This document shows positions 43,986-54,831 of a stretch of 63,595 bases of DNA, piece after piece (position 1 is the stretch's first letter; each line of letters opens with the position of its first letter). The notes beneath the pieces are model-generated. The model was given only the letters and a program-made list of their open reading frames with translations, was not told where the DNA came from and did not search any database. Origin of the DNA: Lachnospiraceae bacterium (GTDB lineage: Bacteria > Bacillota > Clostridia > Lachnospirales > Lachnospiraceae); assembly GCA_017552985.1 (NCBI GenBank), contig JAFZNO010000001.1:1-63595 (forward strand), in the 5' to 3' direction. Made by a program: the position numbers and the translations under genes.

Positions 43986-44900
43986 ATGAATAAAAAGGAA
44001 TTTGGAGAAACTGTCAAGAGAGGATTGGAGGAGCGCTTTGAAGGGAATTTGGAGATTAAGCTGCAGGAGGTGAAGAAGAATAACGGGGTAACGCTTTTGG
44101 GGATCATGGTCAATGACTCGGAAAAGAACATTGCGCCCACAGTTTACCTGGATGACTTATTTAAGGATTGGAAAGACGGAAGGGAAATGGAGGACGTCTT
44201 GGACCTGCTGGAGCGAAGCATTAGGTCGGGCATGCCGAGGAAGCGGATCGACATGGAGTTCTTTACGGATTTTGATAAGGTTAAGGATAAAATATGTTAC
44301 AAATTAGTCAACGGGGAGAGAAACCGGGAACTGTTGGAAGAAATCCCGAACTTACCATTTCTGGATCTGGCCATTTGCTTCTTTTATCCCTTTTATCATG
44401 AAGAGATCGGTCATGGCAGCATTTTGATCAGGAATGATCACTTAAAGAGCTGGGGCGTGACGGTGACGGACGTATGGAAGGCAGCCGAACGGAACACAAG
44501 GATTGCTTATCCGCAGCAATGCTGTCCCATGGAAGAGGTCTTGATGGAAATAACGGGAAAGAAGGCTAGAATTTGGCCAGCCCTGCCTGAAGAAACTGAG
44601 GAGGGTCCCTTTGCAATGAAGATCCTAACTAACCGGCAGAGGGTTTTTGGGGCGGCGGTGATCCTGTATGACCGTTATCTGGAGGAACTGGCGGATTGCC
44701 TGAAGGGTAATTTCTATTTGCTGCCTTGTTCCATTCACGAGATGATCCTGCTTCCGGAAAAGGAAAACATGGAGAAGAGATTTTTGGAGAGCATGGTGCG
44801 GGATTCCAATGAGAAAGTCGTTGAGGAACAGGAGTATCTGTCGAATCACGTCTATTACTTTGACAGAACGCGCAAACGAGTGGAGATTGTCACCCCTTAA
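43986..44900 (+). CDS. DUF5688 family protein
   Basis: This 304-residue protein matches the DUF5688 pattern frequent in Lachnospiraceae: N-terminal LQEVKKNNGVTLLGI, a central NPELLEEIPN-like segment (here RELLEEIPNLPFLDLA), and a C-terminal AAVILYDRYLEELAD followed by LLPCSIHEMILLP. Many copies of this family may occur per genome. It has no signal peptide and no known function. The ribosome site is weak. Confidence 0.85.
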   Translation: MNKKEFGETVKRGLEERFEGNLEIKLQEVKKNNGVTLLGIMVNDSEKNIAPTVYLDDLFKDWKDGREMEDVLDLLERSIRSGMPRKRIDMEFFTDFDKVKDKICYKLVNGERNRELLEEIPNLPFLDLAICFFYPFYHEEIGHGSILIRNDHLKSWGVTVTDVWKAAERNTRIAYPQQCCPMEEVLMEITGKKARIWPALPEETEEGPFAMKILTNRQRVFGAAVILYDRYLEELADCLKGNFYLLPCSIHEMILLPEKENMEKRFLESMVRDSNEKVVEEQEYLSNHVYYFDRTRKRVEIVTP

Positions 44901-45031
44901 GATTTTATAAACAAAAAGTCTTTTGGAAAAATCAAGGTAGACATTCTCTAAAAATTATGGTAGTATAATCAAGGTGACGCAATTGAATGACTAAATATGG
45001 ACATGCCGCTTGCCGGCGAAGACCGCTGCTT

Positions 45032-45103
45032 GCGACCGTAGTCTAATGGATAAAACGATGGCCTCCGACGCCGTTGTTGCAGGTTCGAGTCCTGTCGGTC
45101 GCA
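45032..45103 (+). tRNA. tRNA-Arg (anticodon CCG)
   Basis: The acceptor stem is GCGACCG (45032-45038) with CGGTCGC (45096-45102). The anticodon stem ATGGC/GCCGT encloses loop CTCCGAC with anticodon CCG (reads CGG). The T arm is GCAGG-TTCGAGT-CCTGT. The 3' CCA is not encoded. A TATAAT lies at about 44964-44969 as likely -10. Confidence 0.95.
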
Positions 45104-45134
45104 CTGTGCGTCACCTTGATTTGATGGGAGGGGG

Positions 45135-45161
45135 TCGAGCGGTTTTACTGCTCGATTTTTG
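45135..45161 (+). terminator. Terminator after tRNA-Arg
   Basis: TCGAGC (45135-45140) pairs with GCTCGA (45150-45155), followed by TTTTT. Confidence 0.7.
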
Positions 45162-45183
45162 ACTATTTTAAAGCGAGGTTGTA

Positions 45184-46416
45184 ATGAAAGAGAAACTAAG
45201 AAACGCATGGAAAACTGCGGTGAAGAACGGAAAGTACGTTTTTCCCGTAATAGTATGTCTGGCGGTGGCGATCACGGTTGTGATCGCATTGCGGGCAAAG
45301 GGCGTGCGCAATGATGAGCTCGAGAAGATTGGCGAGACGATCCAAACCCCGGATCCGACGACGGAGTCTTCCTCCAATCCTGCCAGTGACGAGGTCGCTC
45401 TAAAGAAAAACGAAGATCCTCTGATCGAGGAAGTGATCTTAAAGTACTATAATGCGCTTGCTGACGGAGACGAAGCTGCGCTGAATGCGATCTGCGACAA
45501 GATTGATGACATTTACATGCTCTGGTTCCTTGAGACTTCAAAGTACATTGAACATTATTCTTTTATTGAAATATACGTAAAGCCTGGATATGCGGAGGGC
45601 GAAACGATCGCCTACGTATACTTTAAGGCAAAATTGACTGGAAAGGACGCGGAATATCCGTCCTTGGCCCATCATTATATCTGCACGGCGGAGGATGGAA
45701 CTTTGTACGTGAAGTTCTCGACGCTGTCCACGGAGCAGGAAGAATACCAGATAAAAGTCAGCAAACAGGCTGACGTTTTGGAACTGGTCAATCGCGTAAA
45801 GGTAGAGTTTGACGAGCTGATGGAAGAGCAGCCGGATCTTCTCGCTTACATGGGAGACGTATCCGGAGAAGTCAAAAGCATGGTCGGCATAGAGATCAGC
45901 AGCCAGAAGGGAGATCCCGGGCAGGATGATCCCACGGAGCCTAGCGGCGATGGTACGGGTGAATCCGGCGAAGGCCAGGATGGCAATCCTGATCAGCGGA
46001 CGGAAGCTGACGTGGAAGAGGTCACTTATGCCGTGGCATCCACGACGGTCAACGTCAGAAAGTCTGACAGCCAAAAAGCTGAAAAGCTGGGCAGACTGAC
46101 GGGCGGAACGAAGGTGCAGGTTCTCGAAGAGCTTGTAAACGGATGGACAAAGATCATGTTTGAAAAGCAGGAAGGCTACGTAATGTCCAAATACCTTAAG
46201 GTACAGGAGTCTGCTTTGAAATATACGCCCATCGGTAAGGTTAAGGCATTGGACAACATCAACGTGCGCGCGGATGCCAGCACGGATTCCACAAAGATCG
46301 GCACCTTGGTAAAGGGTGACGAGGCAGACCTTTTGGAAGTGGAAGGGGAATGGTGCAAGATCAGCTTTAAGAACCAGATCGCATACGTGAAGGCCGAATA
46401 CGTGGAGAGACAGTAA
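45184..46416 (+). CDS. Membrane-anchored protein with two SH3b domains
   Basis: This 410-residue protein has an N-terminal membrane anchor (about 17-37), an NTF2-like/DUF-type middle domain (about 75-225), an acidic Gly/Asp/Glu linker (about 240-275) and two bacterial SH3 domains (about 278-340 and 348-408: TTVNVRKSDS, INVRADASTDS). SH3b domains bind peptidoglycan, so this is likely a cell-wall-facing protein. No catalytic domain is visible. Confidence 0.85.
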   Translation: MKEKLRNAWKTAVKNGKYVFPVIVCLAVAITVVIALRAKGVRNDELEKIGETIQTPDPTTESSSNPASDEVALKKNEDPLIEEVILKYYNALADGDEAALNAICDKIDDIYMLWFLETSKYIEHYSFIEIYVKPGYAEGETIAYVYFKAKLTGKDAEYPSLAHHYICTAEDGTLYVKFSTLSTEQEEYQIKVSKQADVLELVNRVKVEFDELMEEQPDLLAYMGDVSGEVKSMVGIEISSQKGDPGQDDPTEPSGDGTGESGEGQDGNPDQRTEADVEEVTYAVASTTVNVRKSDSQKAEKLGRLTGGTKVQVLEELVNGWTKIMFEKQEGYVMSKYLKVQESALKYTPIGKVKALDNINVRADASTDSTKIGTLVKGDEADLLEVEGEWCKISFKNQIAYVKAEYVERQ

Positions 46417-46517
46417 GTTTTCGGAAGAGTGGGTATCATTGTATACAAGTATGTGATTTTGTGCATTTTTCACAAAAAATGTGTCAAAAATTTTACGCGT
46501 TAAATGGATAAAGTGCA

Positions 46518-46546
46518 TTGTAATTTAAGAAAAGCCGTACTATAAT
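46518..46546 (+). promoter_or_regulatory. gdhA promoter
   Basis: TTGTAA (46518-46523), a 17-bp spacer and TATAAT (46541-46546), with the start of transcription expected near 46553. Confidence 0.85.
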
Positions 46547-46548
46547 AA

Positions 46549-48000
<1,452 letters not shown>

Positions 48001-48020
48001 ATTGAATTGAATTCTTAGAA

Positions 48021-48050
48021 ACCCATGGCTTTCGGGCCATGGGTTTTTTA
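48021..48050 (+). terminator. gdhA terminator
   Basis: ACCCATGGC (48021-48029) pairs with GCCATGGGT (48036-48044), followed by TTTTTT. Confidence 0.93.
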
Positions 48051-48085
48051 AATTGTAACGGTTTGGTCACGTATGCCATTTTGCA

Positions 48086-48114
48086 TTGACGTTCTTGCCG
48101 AAAAAGGCTATTAT
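48086..48114 (+). promoter_or_regulatory. Promoter for ADP-ribosylglycohydrolase gene
   Basis: TTGACG (48086-48091), a 17-bp spacer and TATTAT (48109-48114). Confidence 0.8.
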
Positions 48115-48165
48115 TGACATAAGGGGTTGTATCAAAAACCGTTAGGAAGAAGGGGGAATGCTCTG

Positions 48166-49356
48166 ATGTACGTCAATAAGATTCTTCAAAGATTCTACAC
48201 GCAAAATGATACCGAGGTGAATCCGGATCAGATCCGCGGATGTCTGTATGGCGGCGCCGTCGGGAACGCGCTGGGATTTTCCGTTGTGTTTATGGATGAA
48301 GCGCAGATTCGCGAGCGCTACGGGGAAAAGGGCATTACGGAGTTCCAGATCGCCAGGGAAGGCGGTAAGGCCATGATCTCCGATGACACGCAGATGACGC
48401 TGTTTACTGCAAATGGCCTTTTGGTTGCTGATACCAAGGCGAAGATCGGCAACATTCAGGTTTGGCCCAGAAGCTACGTTGCAATGGCATATCAGGATTG
48501 GCTTCGCACGCAGGACATGTCCTACGAAGAGTACAGAAAGACCATGGAAGATCCCGAGGGCGGCGCGCCGCACTGCGTATCCTGGCTTTCAGACGTTCCT
48601 GAATTATATTGCCGGAGACTTCCCGGAAACACTTGCCTTTCAGCACTGAAGATTAGAAAGAACAGCGGCTATATAGCCGAGGATTATACGAAGGACGTTG
48701 TCAACAACAGTAAGGGCTGCGGCGGCGTGATGAGGATCGCTCCCCTTGGCTTGATGTATCATAAGATGAATACGCTTCGTCTGGACGGAGAAGGTGCCCA
48801 GATCGCGGCGATCACTCACGGAAATTCCCTGGGATACATGCCGGCGGCGGTATTGACTCACATTATCAACCGCATCGTGTTCCCGAAGGAAAAGCTGACG
48901 CTGAAGCAAATTGTCGTGGAAGCGATGAATAAGGCATGGCAGCTCTTCGAAGGCGATGAGCATTTGAAAGAATTTGCAGATATTATGGATCTGGCAATCA
49001 GCCTGTCAGAGAATGAAGAATCTGACCAGGACAACATCCGCAAGATCGGCGAAGGCTGGGTGGCGGAAGAAACGCTTGCAATTGCCGTTTACTGTGCGCT
49101 GCGTCATCAGGATAATTTCTCCGATGGCATTATCGCGGCGGTAAATCACGCAGGTGACAGCGATTCCACGGGTGCGATCGCAGGAAACATTCTGGGAGCG
49201 CTTTTGGGATACGAGGCAATGGAAGAAAAGTGGAAGGAGAACCTTGAGCTTTCCGACGTGATCATGGAGCTTGCGGATGACCTTTGCACTTGGATCCAGA
49301 TGTCCGACAAGAGCAGTTTCGATGATCCGAAGTGGATGAAGAAGTACTACAGATAA
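48166..49356 (+). CDS. ADP-ribosylglycohydrolase family protein
   Basis: This 396-residue protein has the metal-binding markers of the DraG/ARH family: GCLYGGAVGNALG, SDDTQMT, a central GCGGVMRIAPLG and GDSDSTGAIAGNILGA. The family removes ADP-ribose from arginine or other groups. DraG regulates nitrogenase, but no nif gene is here; in this context it may counter ADP-ribosylation from a toxin or regulator. ATG 48166 follows AGGGGGAA. It converges with a small minus-strand gene across a shared terminator. Confidence 0.92.
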   Translation: MYVNKILQRFYTQNDTEVNPDQIRGCLYGGAVGNALGFSVVFMDEAQIRERYGEKGITEFQIAREGGKAMISDDTQMTLFTANGLLVADTKAKIGNIQVWPRSYVAMAYQDWLRTQDMSYEEYRKTMEDPEGGAPHCVSWLSDVPELYCRRLPGNTCLSALKIRKNSGYIAEDYTKDVVNNSKGCGGVMRIAPLGLMYHKMNTLRLDGEGAQIAAITHGNSLGYMPAAVLTHIINRIVFPKEKLTLKQIVVEAMNKAWQLFEGDEHLKEFADIMDLAISLSENEESDQDNIRKIGEGWVAEETLAIAVYCALRHQDNFSDGIIAAVNHAGDSDSTGAIAGNILGALLGYEAMEEKWKENLELSDVIMELADDLCTWIQMSDKSSFDDPKWMKKYYR

Positions 49357-49374
49357 GTGGATTAGAGACATGAA

Positions 49375-49406
49375 AAAGGCGGTGGGTTTTCACTCACCGC
49401 CTTTTT
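49375..49406. terminator. Bidirectional terminator
   Basis: AAAAGGCGGTG (49375-49385) pairs with CACCGCCTTTT (49396-49406). It has A and T runs on both sides and lies between convergent genes. Confidence 0.9.
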
Positions 49407-49420
49407 TATTATGGCCTGAT

Positions 49421-49609
49421 CTAGAATGCTTCTGCCTGCTCGGACTGGGTCAATTCCTTTTGCTTTGCGATGCGCTTATAGGCATCAACGTATTTGTCAT
49501 AGATTTCTTCGGGCGCCAAGCCGGAGAGGGTCAGTTCTTGGAGGTAAAGCATGGTTAATGCTTCAACTTCGTTAGAGGGAAATCCAGGTTTGTTCATAGC
49601 ATCCATCAT
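49421..49609 (-). CDS. Small conserved-looking hypothetical protein
   Basis: This 62-residue soluble protein is predicted to be mostly helical (EALTMLYLQEL, EEIYDKYVDAYKRIAK). AAAGGAG lies 7 nt before its ATG at 49609 and a good promoter precedes it, so it is very probably a real gene. No motif is recognised. Confidence 0.75.
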   Translation of the reverse strand: MMDAMNKPGFPSNEVEALTMLYLQELTLSGLAPEEIYDKYVDAYKRIAKQKELTQSEQAEAF

Positions 49610-49663
49610 AAGAAAGCTCCTTTCTTTGAACTTGATCTTCTTTTTTCAAGTTCCGTTATCATC

Positions 49664-49692
49664 ATTATAAAGAATTCTTTGACAATATTCAA
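49664..49692 (-). promoter_or_regulatory. Promoter for the small minus-strand gene
   Basis: Minus-strand TTGAAT (49692-49687), a 17-bp spacer and TATAAT (49669-49664). Confidence 0.8.
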
Positions 49693-49729
49693 CTACAAAT
49701 AAGGAAATTTCTGGGAGGCAAGCTAGCGT

Positions 49730-49759
49730 TTGACTTTCCCATGGAGTACGTGCTATACT
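49730..49759 (+). promoter_or_regulatory. thrH promoter
   Basis: TTGACT (49730-49735), an 18-bp spacer and TATACT (49754-49759). Confidence 0.8.
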
Positions 49760-49803
49760 AAATCGTGTGTTTTGACAGCTATGAGAAAGTGGAGGAAGAA
49801 AGA

Positions 49804-50409
49804 ATGAACGTCGTATGTTTGGACCTGGAGGGAGTATTGGTGCCGGAGATCTGGATCGCGTTTTCTGAAGCCAGCGGTATTCCGGAGCTGAAGAGAACGA
49901 CCAGGGACGAGCCGGATTATGATAAATTGATGCGCTGGAGAATTGGCATCTTGAAGGAGCACGGCCTTGGATTAAAGGAAATCCAGGAGACCATCGCAAA
50001 GATTGATCCCATGCCTGGCGCAAAGGAGTTTTTGGATGAGCTTCGAAGCTTTACGCAGGTGATCATCATCAGCGACACCTTTTCACAGTTCGCGGGCCCT
50101 CTGATGAAGAAACTTGGATGGCCCACCATCTTCTGTAATGAACTGGAGGTCGGCGAAAACGGCGAGATCACTGGATTCAAGATGCGCTGTGAGCAGTCCA
50201 AGCTGACCACGGTAAAAGCGCTGCAGTCGATTGGCTTTGATACGATCGCAAGCGGTGACAGCCATAATGACCTTGGCATGATCCTTGCCAGCAAGGCGGG
50301 ATTCTTGTTCCGCAGCACGGAACAGATCAAGAAGGATCATCCGGAGCTTGAGGCATTTGAAACCTATGAAGAGCTTATGACTGCGATCAAGAAGGCCATA
50401 AGCGAATGA
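49804..50409 (+). CDS. thrH: ThrH-type phosphoserine phosphatase / phosphoserine:homoserine phosphotransferase
   Basis: This 201-residue HAD enzyme has the motifs CLDLEGVLVPE (nucleophile Asp 6), ISDTFSQF, the Lys segment and SGDSHNDLGM. The DLEGVLVPE wording, with Glu where SerB has Asp, is characteristic of ThrH of Pseudomonas. That enzyme removes phosphate from phosphoserine and can move it to homoserine. Product phosphohomoserine is the substrate of threonine synthase, also present at 58233. ATG 49804 follows GGAGGAAG. Confidence 0.88.
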   Translation: MNVVCLDLEGVLVPEIWIAFSEASGIPELKRTTRDEPDYDKLMRWRIGILKEHGLGLKEIQETIAKIDPMPGAKEFLDELRSFTQVIIISDTFSQFAGPLMKKLGWPTIFCNELEVGENGEITGFKMRCEQSKLTTVKALQSIGFDTIASGDSHNDLGMILASKAGFLFRSTEQIKKDHPELEAFETYEELMTAIKKAISE

Positions 50410-50422
50410 TAATAACGGAAAG

Positions 50423-50454
50423 GCCCACGGTGTGCTAAAACGCCGTGGGCTTTT
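50423..50454 (+). terminator. thrH terminator
   Basis: GCCCACGGTG (50423-50432) pairs with CGCCGTGGGC (50441-50450) with one wobble, followed by TTTT. Confidence 0.9.
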
Positions 50455-50475
50455 CGGGTAAGTAAAGGGGAGCCT

Positions 50476-50949
50476 ATGGAAAACGTGCTCACGGCTTACG
50501 TGGACGGAAGCTATAATGATGAGATCAAGCGATACGCCTTTGGATGTGTATTCTTGCCGCCGCAGGGAGGCATTTATCTGGCCATGGGAAACGGCGAAAA
50601 TCCGGAGACCGTGTCCATGCGCAACGTCACGGGGGAAATGCTTGGCGCGATGTATGCCGTGAAGACGGCCATGAAGAATGGGTTTACCGCCATAGAGATA
50701 TACTATGACTATGAGGGCATCGAAAAGTGGGTGACCGGAGAGTGGAAGGCTAAGAAAGAGCATACGCAAAAGTACGCAAAGGCCATGCGTGAGTGGGGAA
50801 TGCAGATCCGCATCGGCTTTCACAAGGTAACGGCTCACGCAAAGGTGGAATACAATGAACTTGCAGACAAGACGGCCAAGAGGGGCCTGGAGGAAGGCAA
50901 GGGGATTCCGCCCATTCGCATGCTAGAGGAATTGGAAACATGGAACTGA
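50476..50949 (+). CDS. Ribonuclease H-like protein
   Basis: This 157-residue protein has an RNase HI fold with catalytic residues visible in order: AYVDGSYN (Asp), GEMLGAMYAV (Glu), YYDYEGIEKW (Asp) and YNELADKTAKRGL (Asp). It cuts RNA in RNA-DNA hybrids. It lacks the basic protrusion of E. coli RNase HI and any N-terminal hybrid-binding domain. It overlaps the pseudouridine synthase gene by 10 nt, which suggests cotranscription. Confidence 0.88.
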   Translation: MENVLTAYVDGSYNDEIKRYAFGCVFLPPQGGIYLAMGNGENPETVSMRNVTGEMLGAMYAVKTAMKNGFTAIEIYYDYEGIEKWVTGEWKAKKEHTQKYAKAMREWGMQIRIGFHKVTAHAKVEYNELADKTAKRGLEEGKGIPPIRMLEELETWN

Positions 50950-51758
50950 CAAGGTTAAACAAATATCTGGCATCTTGCGGCGTCTGCTCCAGACGGGACG
51001 CGGACAAGCTGATCGAAGATGGCCTGGTTTTGGTGAACGGAATGCCGGCGCAGATGGGCATGATGGTGGACGGCACCGAAGAAATTTTCTGCAGGGGCAG
51101 AAAGGTCAGCGGGCAGGAGAAAAAGGTGTTACTCTTGTATCATAAGCCAGCTGGCGTCACCTGTACGGAGAAGGACGATCATGCGGAGCGTACTATCCGG
51201 ACCGAGGTTAAGTACCCCGTCCGGGTTACCTATGCGGGAAGACTGGATAAGGAATCTAAGGGATTGTTGCTCCTTACCAATGACGGGGATCTCATTGAAG
51301 AGATGATGCGAGGGGCGAATGGTCATGAGAAGGAATATGCCGTCAGGGTGAATAAGCCAATTTTGGCTTCGGACCTCAAGAAGATGGCGGACGGACTGTA
51401 CTTAGAGGATTTGGACGTAACGACAAGACCCTGCAGGACAAAAAAGACGGGAGACCGGACGTTTCGCATTACGCTGACGCAGGGCCTGAACCGTCAGATC
51501 AGAAGAATGTGCGAGGCGTTGGGGTACAGGGTTGTGAATCTGATCCGGCTTCGCGTGGTGAATTTGGAGCTGGGTGACCTTCCGGAGGGGAAATGGCGGG
51601 AAGCAAGCGAAGAAGAGATTTCAGCCCTCTGGGAAGCGTTAAGGATTGGAAATCAAGAAAGCAAAAAAGAGGATGAGGAAAAGCATGGACGAAGAAAAGA
51701 TCATGCAGGAAACAAACATAATGCAGGACGGAGGCAACGACCGGGAAAAAAAGATTGA
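50940..51758 (+). CDS. RsuA/RluB/RluF-family pseudouridine synthase
   Basis: This 272-residue protein has an N-terminal S4 RNA-binding domain (RLNKYLASCGVCSRRDADKLI) and a catalytic domain with AGRLDKESKGLLLLTND holding the catalytic Asp, and GLNRQIRRMCEALGY. It converts uridine to pseudouridine in ribosomal RNA; the pattern is closest to RluF (23S position 2604), which I infer. The basic C-terminal tail (about 240-272) is encoded in the 74 bp overlapping ligA. Confidence 0.9.
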   Translation: MELTRLNKYLASCGVCSRRDADKLIEDGLVLVNGMPAQMGMMVDGTEEIFCRGRKVSGQEKKVLLLYHKPAGVTCTEKDDHAERTIRTEVKYPVRVTYAGRLDKESKGLLLLTNDGDLIEEMMRGANGHEKEYAVRVNKPILASDLKKMADGLYLEDLDVTTRPCRTKKTGDRTFRITLTQGLNRQIRRMCEALGYRVVNLIRLRVVNLELGDLPEGKWREASEEEISALWEALRIGNQESKKEDEEKHGRRKDHAGNKHNAGRRQRPGKKD

Positions 51759-53733
51759 ACGGATCAAGGAATTGGTTCCGATGCTGAGCCGTGCAGCCAT
51801 GGCCTATTACGCGGAAGACCGCGAGATCATGAGCAATTTGGAGTATGACAGGCTGTATGACGAGCTGGTCATGCTGGAAAAGGAGACGGGTCTTGTCATG
51901 GCAGGGTCTCCCACGGTGAAGGTGGGCTATGAGGCCGTGGACTTTTTGCCGAAGGAGCGCCATGCCGCGCCCATGCTGTCTTTGGATAAGACCAAGAGCA
52001 GGGAAGAACTGAGAAGCTGGCTGCAGGGGCATGCGGGCGTTCTCAGCTGGAAGCTGGACGGACTGACCATCGTGCTGACCTATCAGGGCGGACGGCTTGC
52101 AAAGGCCGTAACCCGCGGGAACGGTGAGGTTGGTGAGGTGATCACTGCAAACGCCAGGACGTTTGTCAACCTGCCCGCAGCCATTCCGTTCCAGGGGAAT
52201 TTGGTGCTTCGCGGCGAGGCGATCATCACCTATTCTGATTTTGAGAAGATCAACGCCAAGATTCCGGAAGAAGGCGAAAAGTATAAGAATCCCAGAAATC
52301 TGTGCAGCGGTTCCGTGAGACAGCTGGACAGCAGGATCACTGCGGAGCGAAGCGTTAGGTTTTATGCGTTTTCCTTGGTGGAAGCCGTGGATGAGGACGG
52401 TGCGGTCAAGGATTTTGACAACTCGCGACTGGCGGAATTCCGGTTTTTGAAGGAACAGGGCTTTACCGTGGTGGAACATTTCCTGGTGACGGAAGACACG
52501 ATCATCCGTCAGATCGAAGACTTTGAAAAACGAATTGATTCCGTGGACGAGCCTTCGGACGGATTGGTTCTGACCTATGAGGACGTTGCCTTTGGGCGCA
52601 GCCTTGGCAGAACGGCAAAGTTCCCGAGACATTCCATCGCATTCAAGTGGGCGGATGAACTTCGCGAGACGACGCTTACGGAGGTGGAGTGGAGTCCGAG
52701 CCGTACCGGGCTGATCAATCCCGTTGCCATTTTTGAACCTGTGGAATTGGAAGGAACGACCGTGAGCCGTGCTTCCGTGCACAACGTCAGCGTTGTCCGG
52801 GCCCTGCGCCTTGGCATCGGCGATAAGATCACGGTGTATAAGGCCAACATGATCATACCGCAGATCTCGGAGAACCTGACCTGCAGCGATACCCTGGAGA
52901 TCCCGGAAACGTGTCCCGTGTGCGGCGCGCCTACGGAAATCCGGCAGACGGGGGAAGCACAGGCACTGTATTGCACAAATGAAAAGTGCCCCGCGAAGCA
53001 GATTGGAAGCTTTGTGCTCTTTGTAAGCAGGGACGCCATGAACGTGGACGGATTGTCCGAAGCAACTCTTGAGAAGCTTGTAGACCTTGGATTTGTCAAG
53101 GAATTTGCTGATTTGTTTGCACTGGAAAAATATCACGCCGAGATTGCCGCCATGGAAGGCTTTGGGGAGAAATCCTGCCAGAATCTTTTGGCCGGCATAG
53201 AGAAGGCCAGAACAACAACCATGCCAAGAATCATTTATTCCTTAGGCATCGCCAACATCGGTCTTGCCAATGCCAAGCTGTTATGTAAGCGGTTTGGCTA
53301 TGACCTGGACCAGCTTATGAATGCCAGCGAGGAAGACCTGAGCGCCATTGACGGGATTGGAGAGGTGATTGCAAGGTCCTACGTGGAATACATGTCAGAC
53401 GAAGAGAATCGCGAGAAATTGCTTCGGCTTGTAAGCGAACTGAACGTGGAAAAACCGCAGGAAAACGCGATGGAACAGACGCTGGAAGGAAAATCCTTTG
53501 TCGTGACCGGAAGCCTTGTGCATTACGCGAGCCGTAATGACCTAAAGGATGAGATCGAGGCAAGAGGCGGAAAGGTGACGGGAAGCGTCACCGGAAAGAC
53601 GGAATGCCTGATCAATAATGACGTGACGTCGAATTCCACGAAGAACCAAAAGGCCAAGGAATTGGGCGTGAAGATTCTTTCGGAGGATGAATTCCTTGCC
53701 ACTTATTTTGGCAGGAAGGACGGCGAAAGCTAA
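51685..53733 (+). CDS. ligA: NAD-dependent DNA ligase LigA
   Basis: This 682-residue ligase has the adenylation site SWKLDGLTI with the catalytic Lys, an OB domain, the four-Cys zinc finger (CPVCGAP ... [10 protein letters not shown]), helix-hairpin-helix repeats ([26 protein letters not shown]) and a C-terminal BRCT domain ([18 protein letters not shown]). It seals nicks in replication and repair. The adenylation part looks shorter than in E. coli LigA (for example the ENG motif of KxDG wording is KLDG), as in the compact Clostridial type. ATG 51685 has GAGG 6 nt upstream and overlaps the previous gene by 74 bp. Confidence 0.93.
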   Translation: MDEEKIMQETNIMQDGGNDREKKIERIKELVPMLSRAAMAYYAEDREIMSNLEYDRLYDELVMLEKETGLVMAGSPTVKVGYEAVDFLPKERHAAPMLSLDKTKSREELRSWLQGHAGVLSWKLDGLTIVLTYQGGRLAKAVTRGNGEVGEVITANARTFVNLPAAIPFQGNLVLRGEAIITYSDFEKINAKIPEEGEKYKNPRNLCSGSVRQLDSRITAERSVRFYAFSLVEAVDEDGAVKDFDNSRLAEFRFLKEQGFTVVEHFLVTEDTIIRQIEDFEKRIDSVDEPSDGLVLTYEDVAFGRSLGRTAKFPRHSIAFKWADELRETTLTEVEWSPSRTGLINPVAIFEPVELEGTTVSRASVHNVSVVRALRLGIGDKITVYKANMIIPQISENLTCSDTLEIPETCPVCGAPTEIRQTGEAQALYCTNEKCPAKQIGSFVLFVSRDAMNVDGLSEATLEKLVDLGFVKEFADLFALEKYHAEIAAMEGFGEKSCQNLLAGIEKARTTTMPRIIYSLGIANIGLANAKLLCKRFGYDLDQLMNASEEDLSAIDGIGEVIARSYVEYMSDEENREKLLRLVSELNVEKPQENAMEQTLEGKSFVVTGSLVHYASRNDLKDEIEARGGKVTGSVTGKTECLINNDVTSNSTKNQKAKELGVKILSEDEFLATYFGRKDGES

Positions 53734-53786
53734 GCAAAAAGCACTTTATGAAACGCAACATAAATTTAGAAATCGAGGAAACAAAA

Positions 53787-54710
53787 ATGCCAATCAAAAT
53801 ACAAAGTCAGCTTCCGGCAAAGGAAATCCTGGAAACGGAAAATATTTTTGTGATGGATGAAACGAGGTCCCTGCATCAGGACATCAGGCCTTTGAAGATT
53901 TTGATCTTAAACAACATGCCAATCAAGCAGGATACGGAGTTGCAGCTCCTTAGGGCCCTGTCCAACACGCCTTTGCAGGTGGAAGTGACACTGATGAACA
54001 CCGTGACGCACGTATCGCGCAATGCCAATACGCCGCAGAGTCACTTGAATAAATTTTACACGACCTTTGACAACGTAAAGGATGACTATTTTGATGGTCT
54101 GATCATTACGGGGGCACCCGTGGAAGACATTGAGTTTGAGGAAGTGGATTATTGGGATGAGACCTGTCAGATCATGGACTGGGCGGAGGAACACGTGACC
54201 AGCACGCTTCACATTTGTTGGGCTGCACAGGCCGGATTTTATCATTATTACGGCATTAATAAGTCCAAGCTTCCTCAAAAGCTTTTCGGCATTTACGAGC
54301 ATCGGGTGCTGAACAGGAAGATCCCTTTAGTGAGGGGCTTTGACGACATCTTCCTTGCACCGCACAGCCGGCATACGGAAACGAGTGCGGAAGCAATCCA
54401 TGCGTGTAAGGAGCTGACGATCATGGCGGAGAGCGACGTGGCCGGCGTATTCCTTGCCTTTGCGGAAAACGGAAAGAAAATCTTTGTGACGGGTCATCCG
54501 GAATATGACCGCATGACGCTCAGCAATGAGTATTTTAGGGATAAAAACAAGGGATTGCCCATTCAGGTGCCCTATAACTATTTTCCGAACGATGATCCCA
54601 CGCAGAAGCCGCTGTTGCAGTGGAGATCGCACAGCAATAACCTTTACAGTAACTGGCTGAATTATTACGTGTATCAGGTGACGCCATACGTCTTAAAGAG
54701 CAAGGGCTGA
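53787..54710 (+). CDS. metA: Homoserine O-acetyltransferase MetA
   Basis: This 307-residue enzyme of methionine synthesis acylates homoserine. It has [13 protein letters not shown], catalytic Cys 144 in HICWAAQAG, the catalytic His in VTGHPEYDR and the partner Glu in the same segment. Residue 113 is Glu in TGAPVE, the position (Gly 111 in E. coli) that distinguishes acetyl-CoA from succinyl-CoA use, so acetyl transfer is predicted. ATG 53787 follows GAGG by 8 nt. It stands alone, 53 nt after ligA. Confidence 0.95.
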   Translation: MPIKIQSQLPAKEILETENIFVMDETRSLHQDIRPLKILILNNMPIKQDTELQLLRALSNTPLQVEVTLMNTVTHVSRNANTPQSHLNKFYTTFDNVKDDYFDGLIITGAPVEDIEFEEVDYWDETCQIMDWAEEHVTSTLHICWAAQAGFYHYYGINKSKLPQKLFGIYEHRVLNRKIPLVRGFDDIFLAPHSRHTETSAEAIHACKELTIMAESDVAGVFLAFAENGKKIFVTGHPEYDRMTLSNEYFRDKNKGLPIQVPYNYFPNDDPTQKPLLQWRSHSNNLYSNWLNYYVYQVTPYVLKSKG

Positions 54711-54749
54711 CGCGATCTTGGACGACGAATTTCTAACCGAAAATAGAAC

Positions 54750-54778
54750 TTGACGAAAAAGAGGAGCTAGGATATACT
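54750..54778 (+). promoter_or_regulatory. Promoter for the cpsB-cpsC-cpsD module
   Basis: TTGACG (54750-54755), a 17-bp spacer and TATACT (54773-54778), 53 nt before the first gene. Confidence 0.85.
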
Positions 54779-54831
54779 AATATGCGGTATCCTGCATGAT
54801 TTGTGGGAATATTTTGTTGAAGAGGAAAAGC

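Noticed and set aside
45032-45103. tRNA-Arg as an island attachment site
   Set aside because: No direct repeat of the tRNA 3' end and no integrase were seen nearby; the genes on both sides have ordinary composition.
51499-53136. 545-codon minus-strand frame opposite ligA
   Set aside because: ligA is unmistakable on the plus strand. The antisense product is low in structure and rich in His/Arg, typical of a mirror frame.
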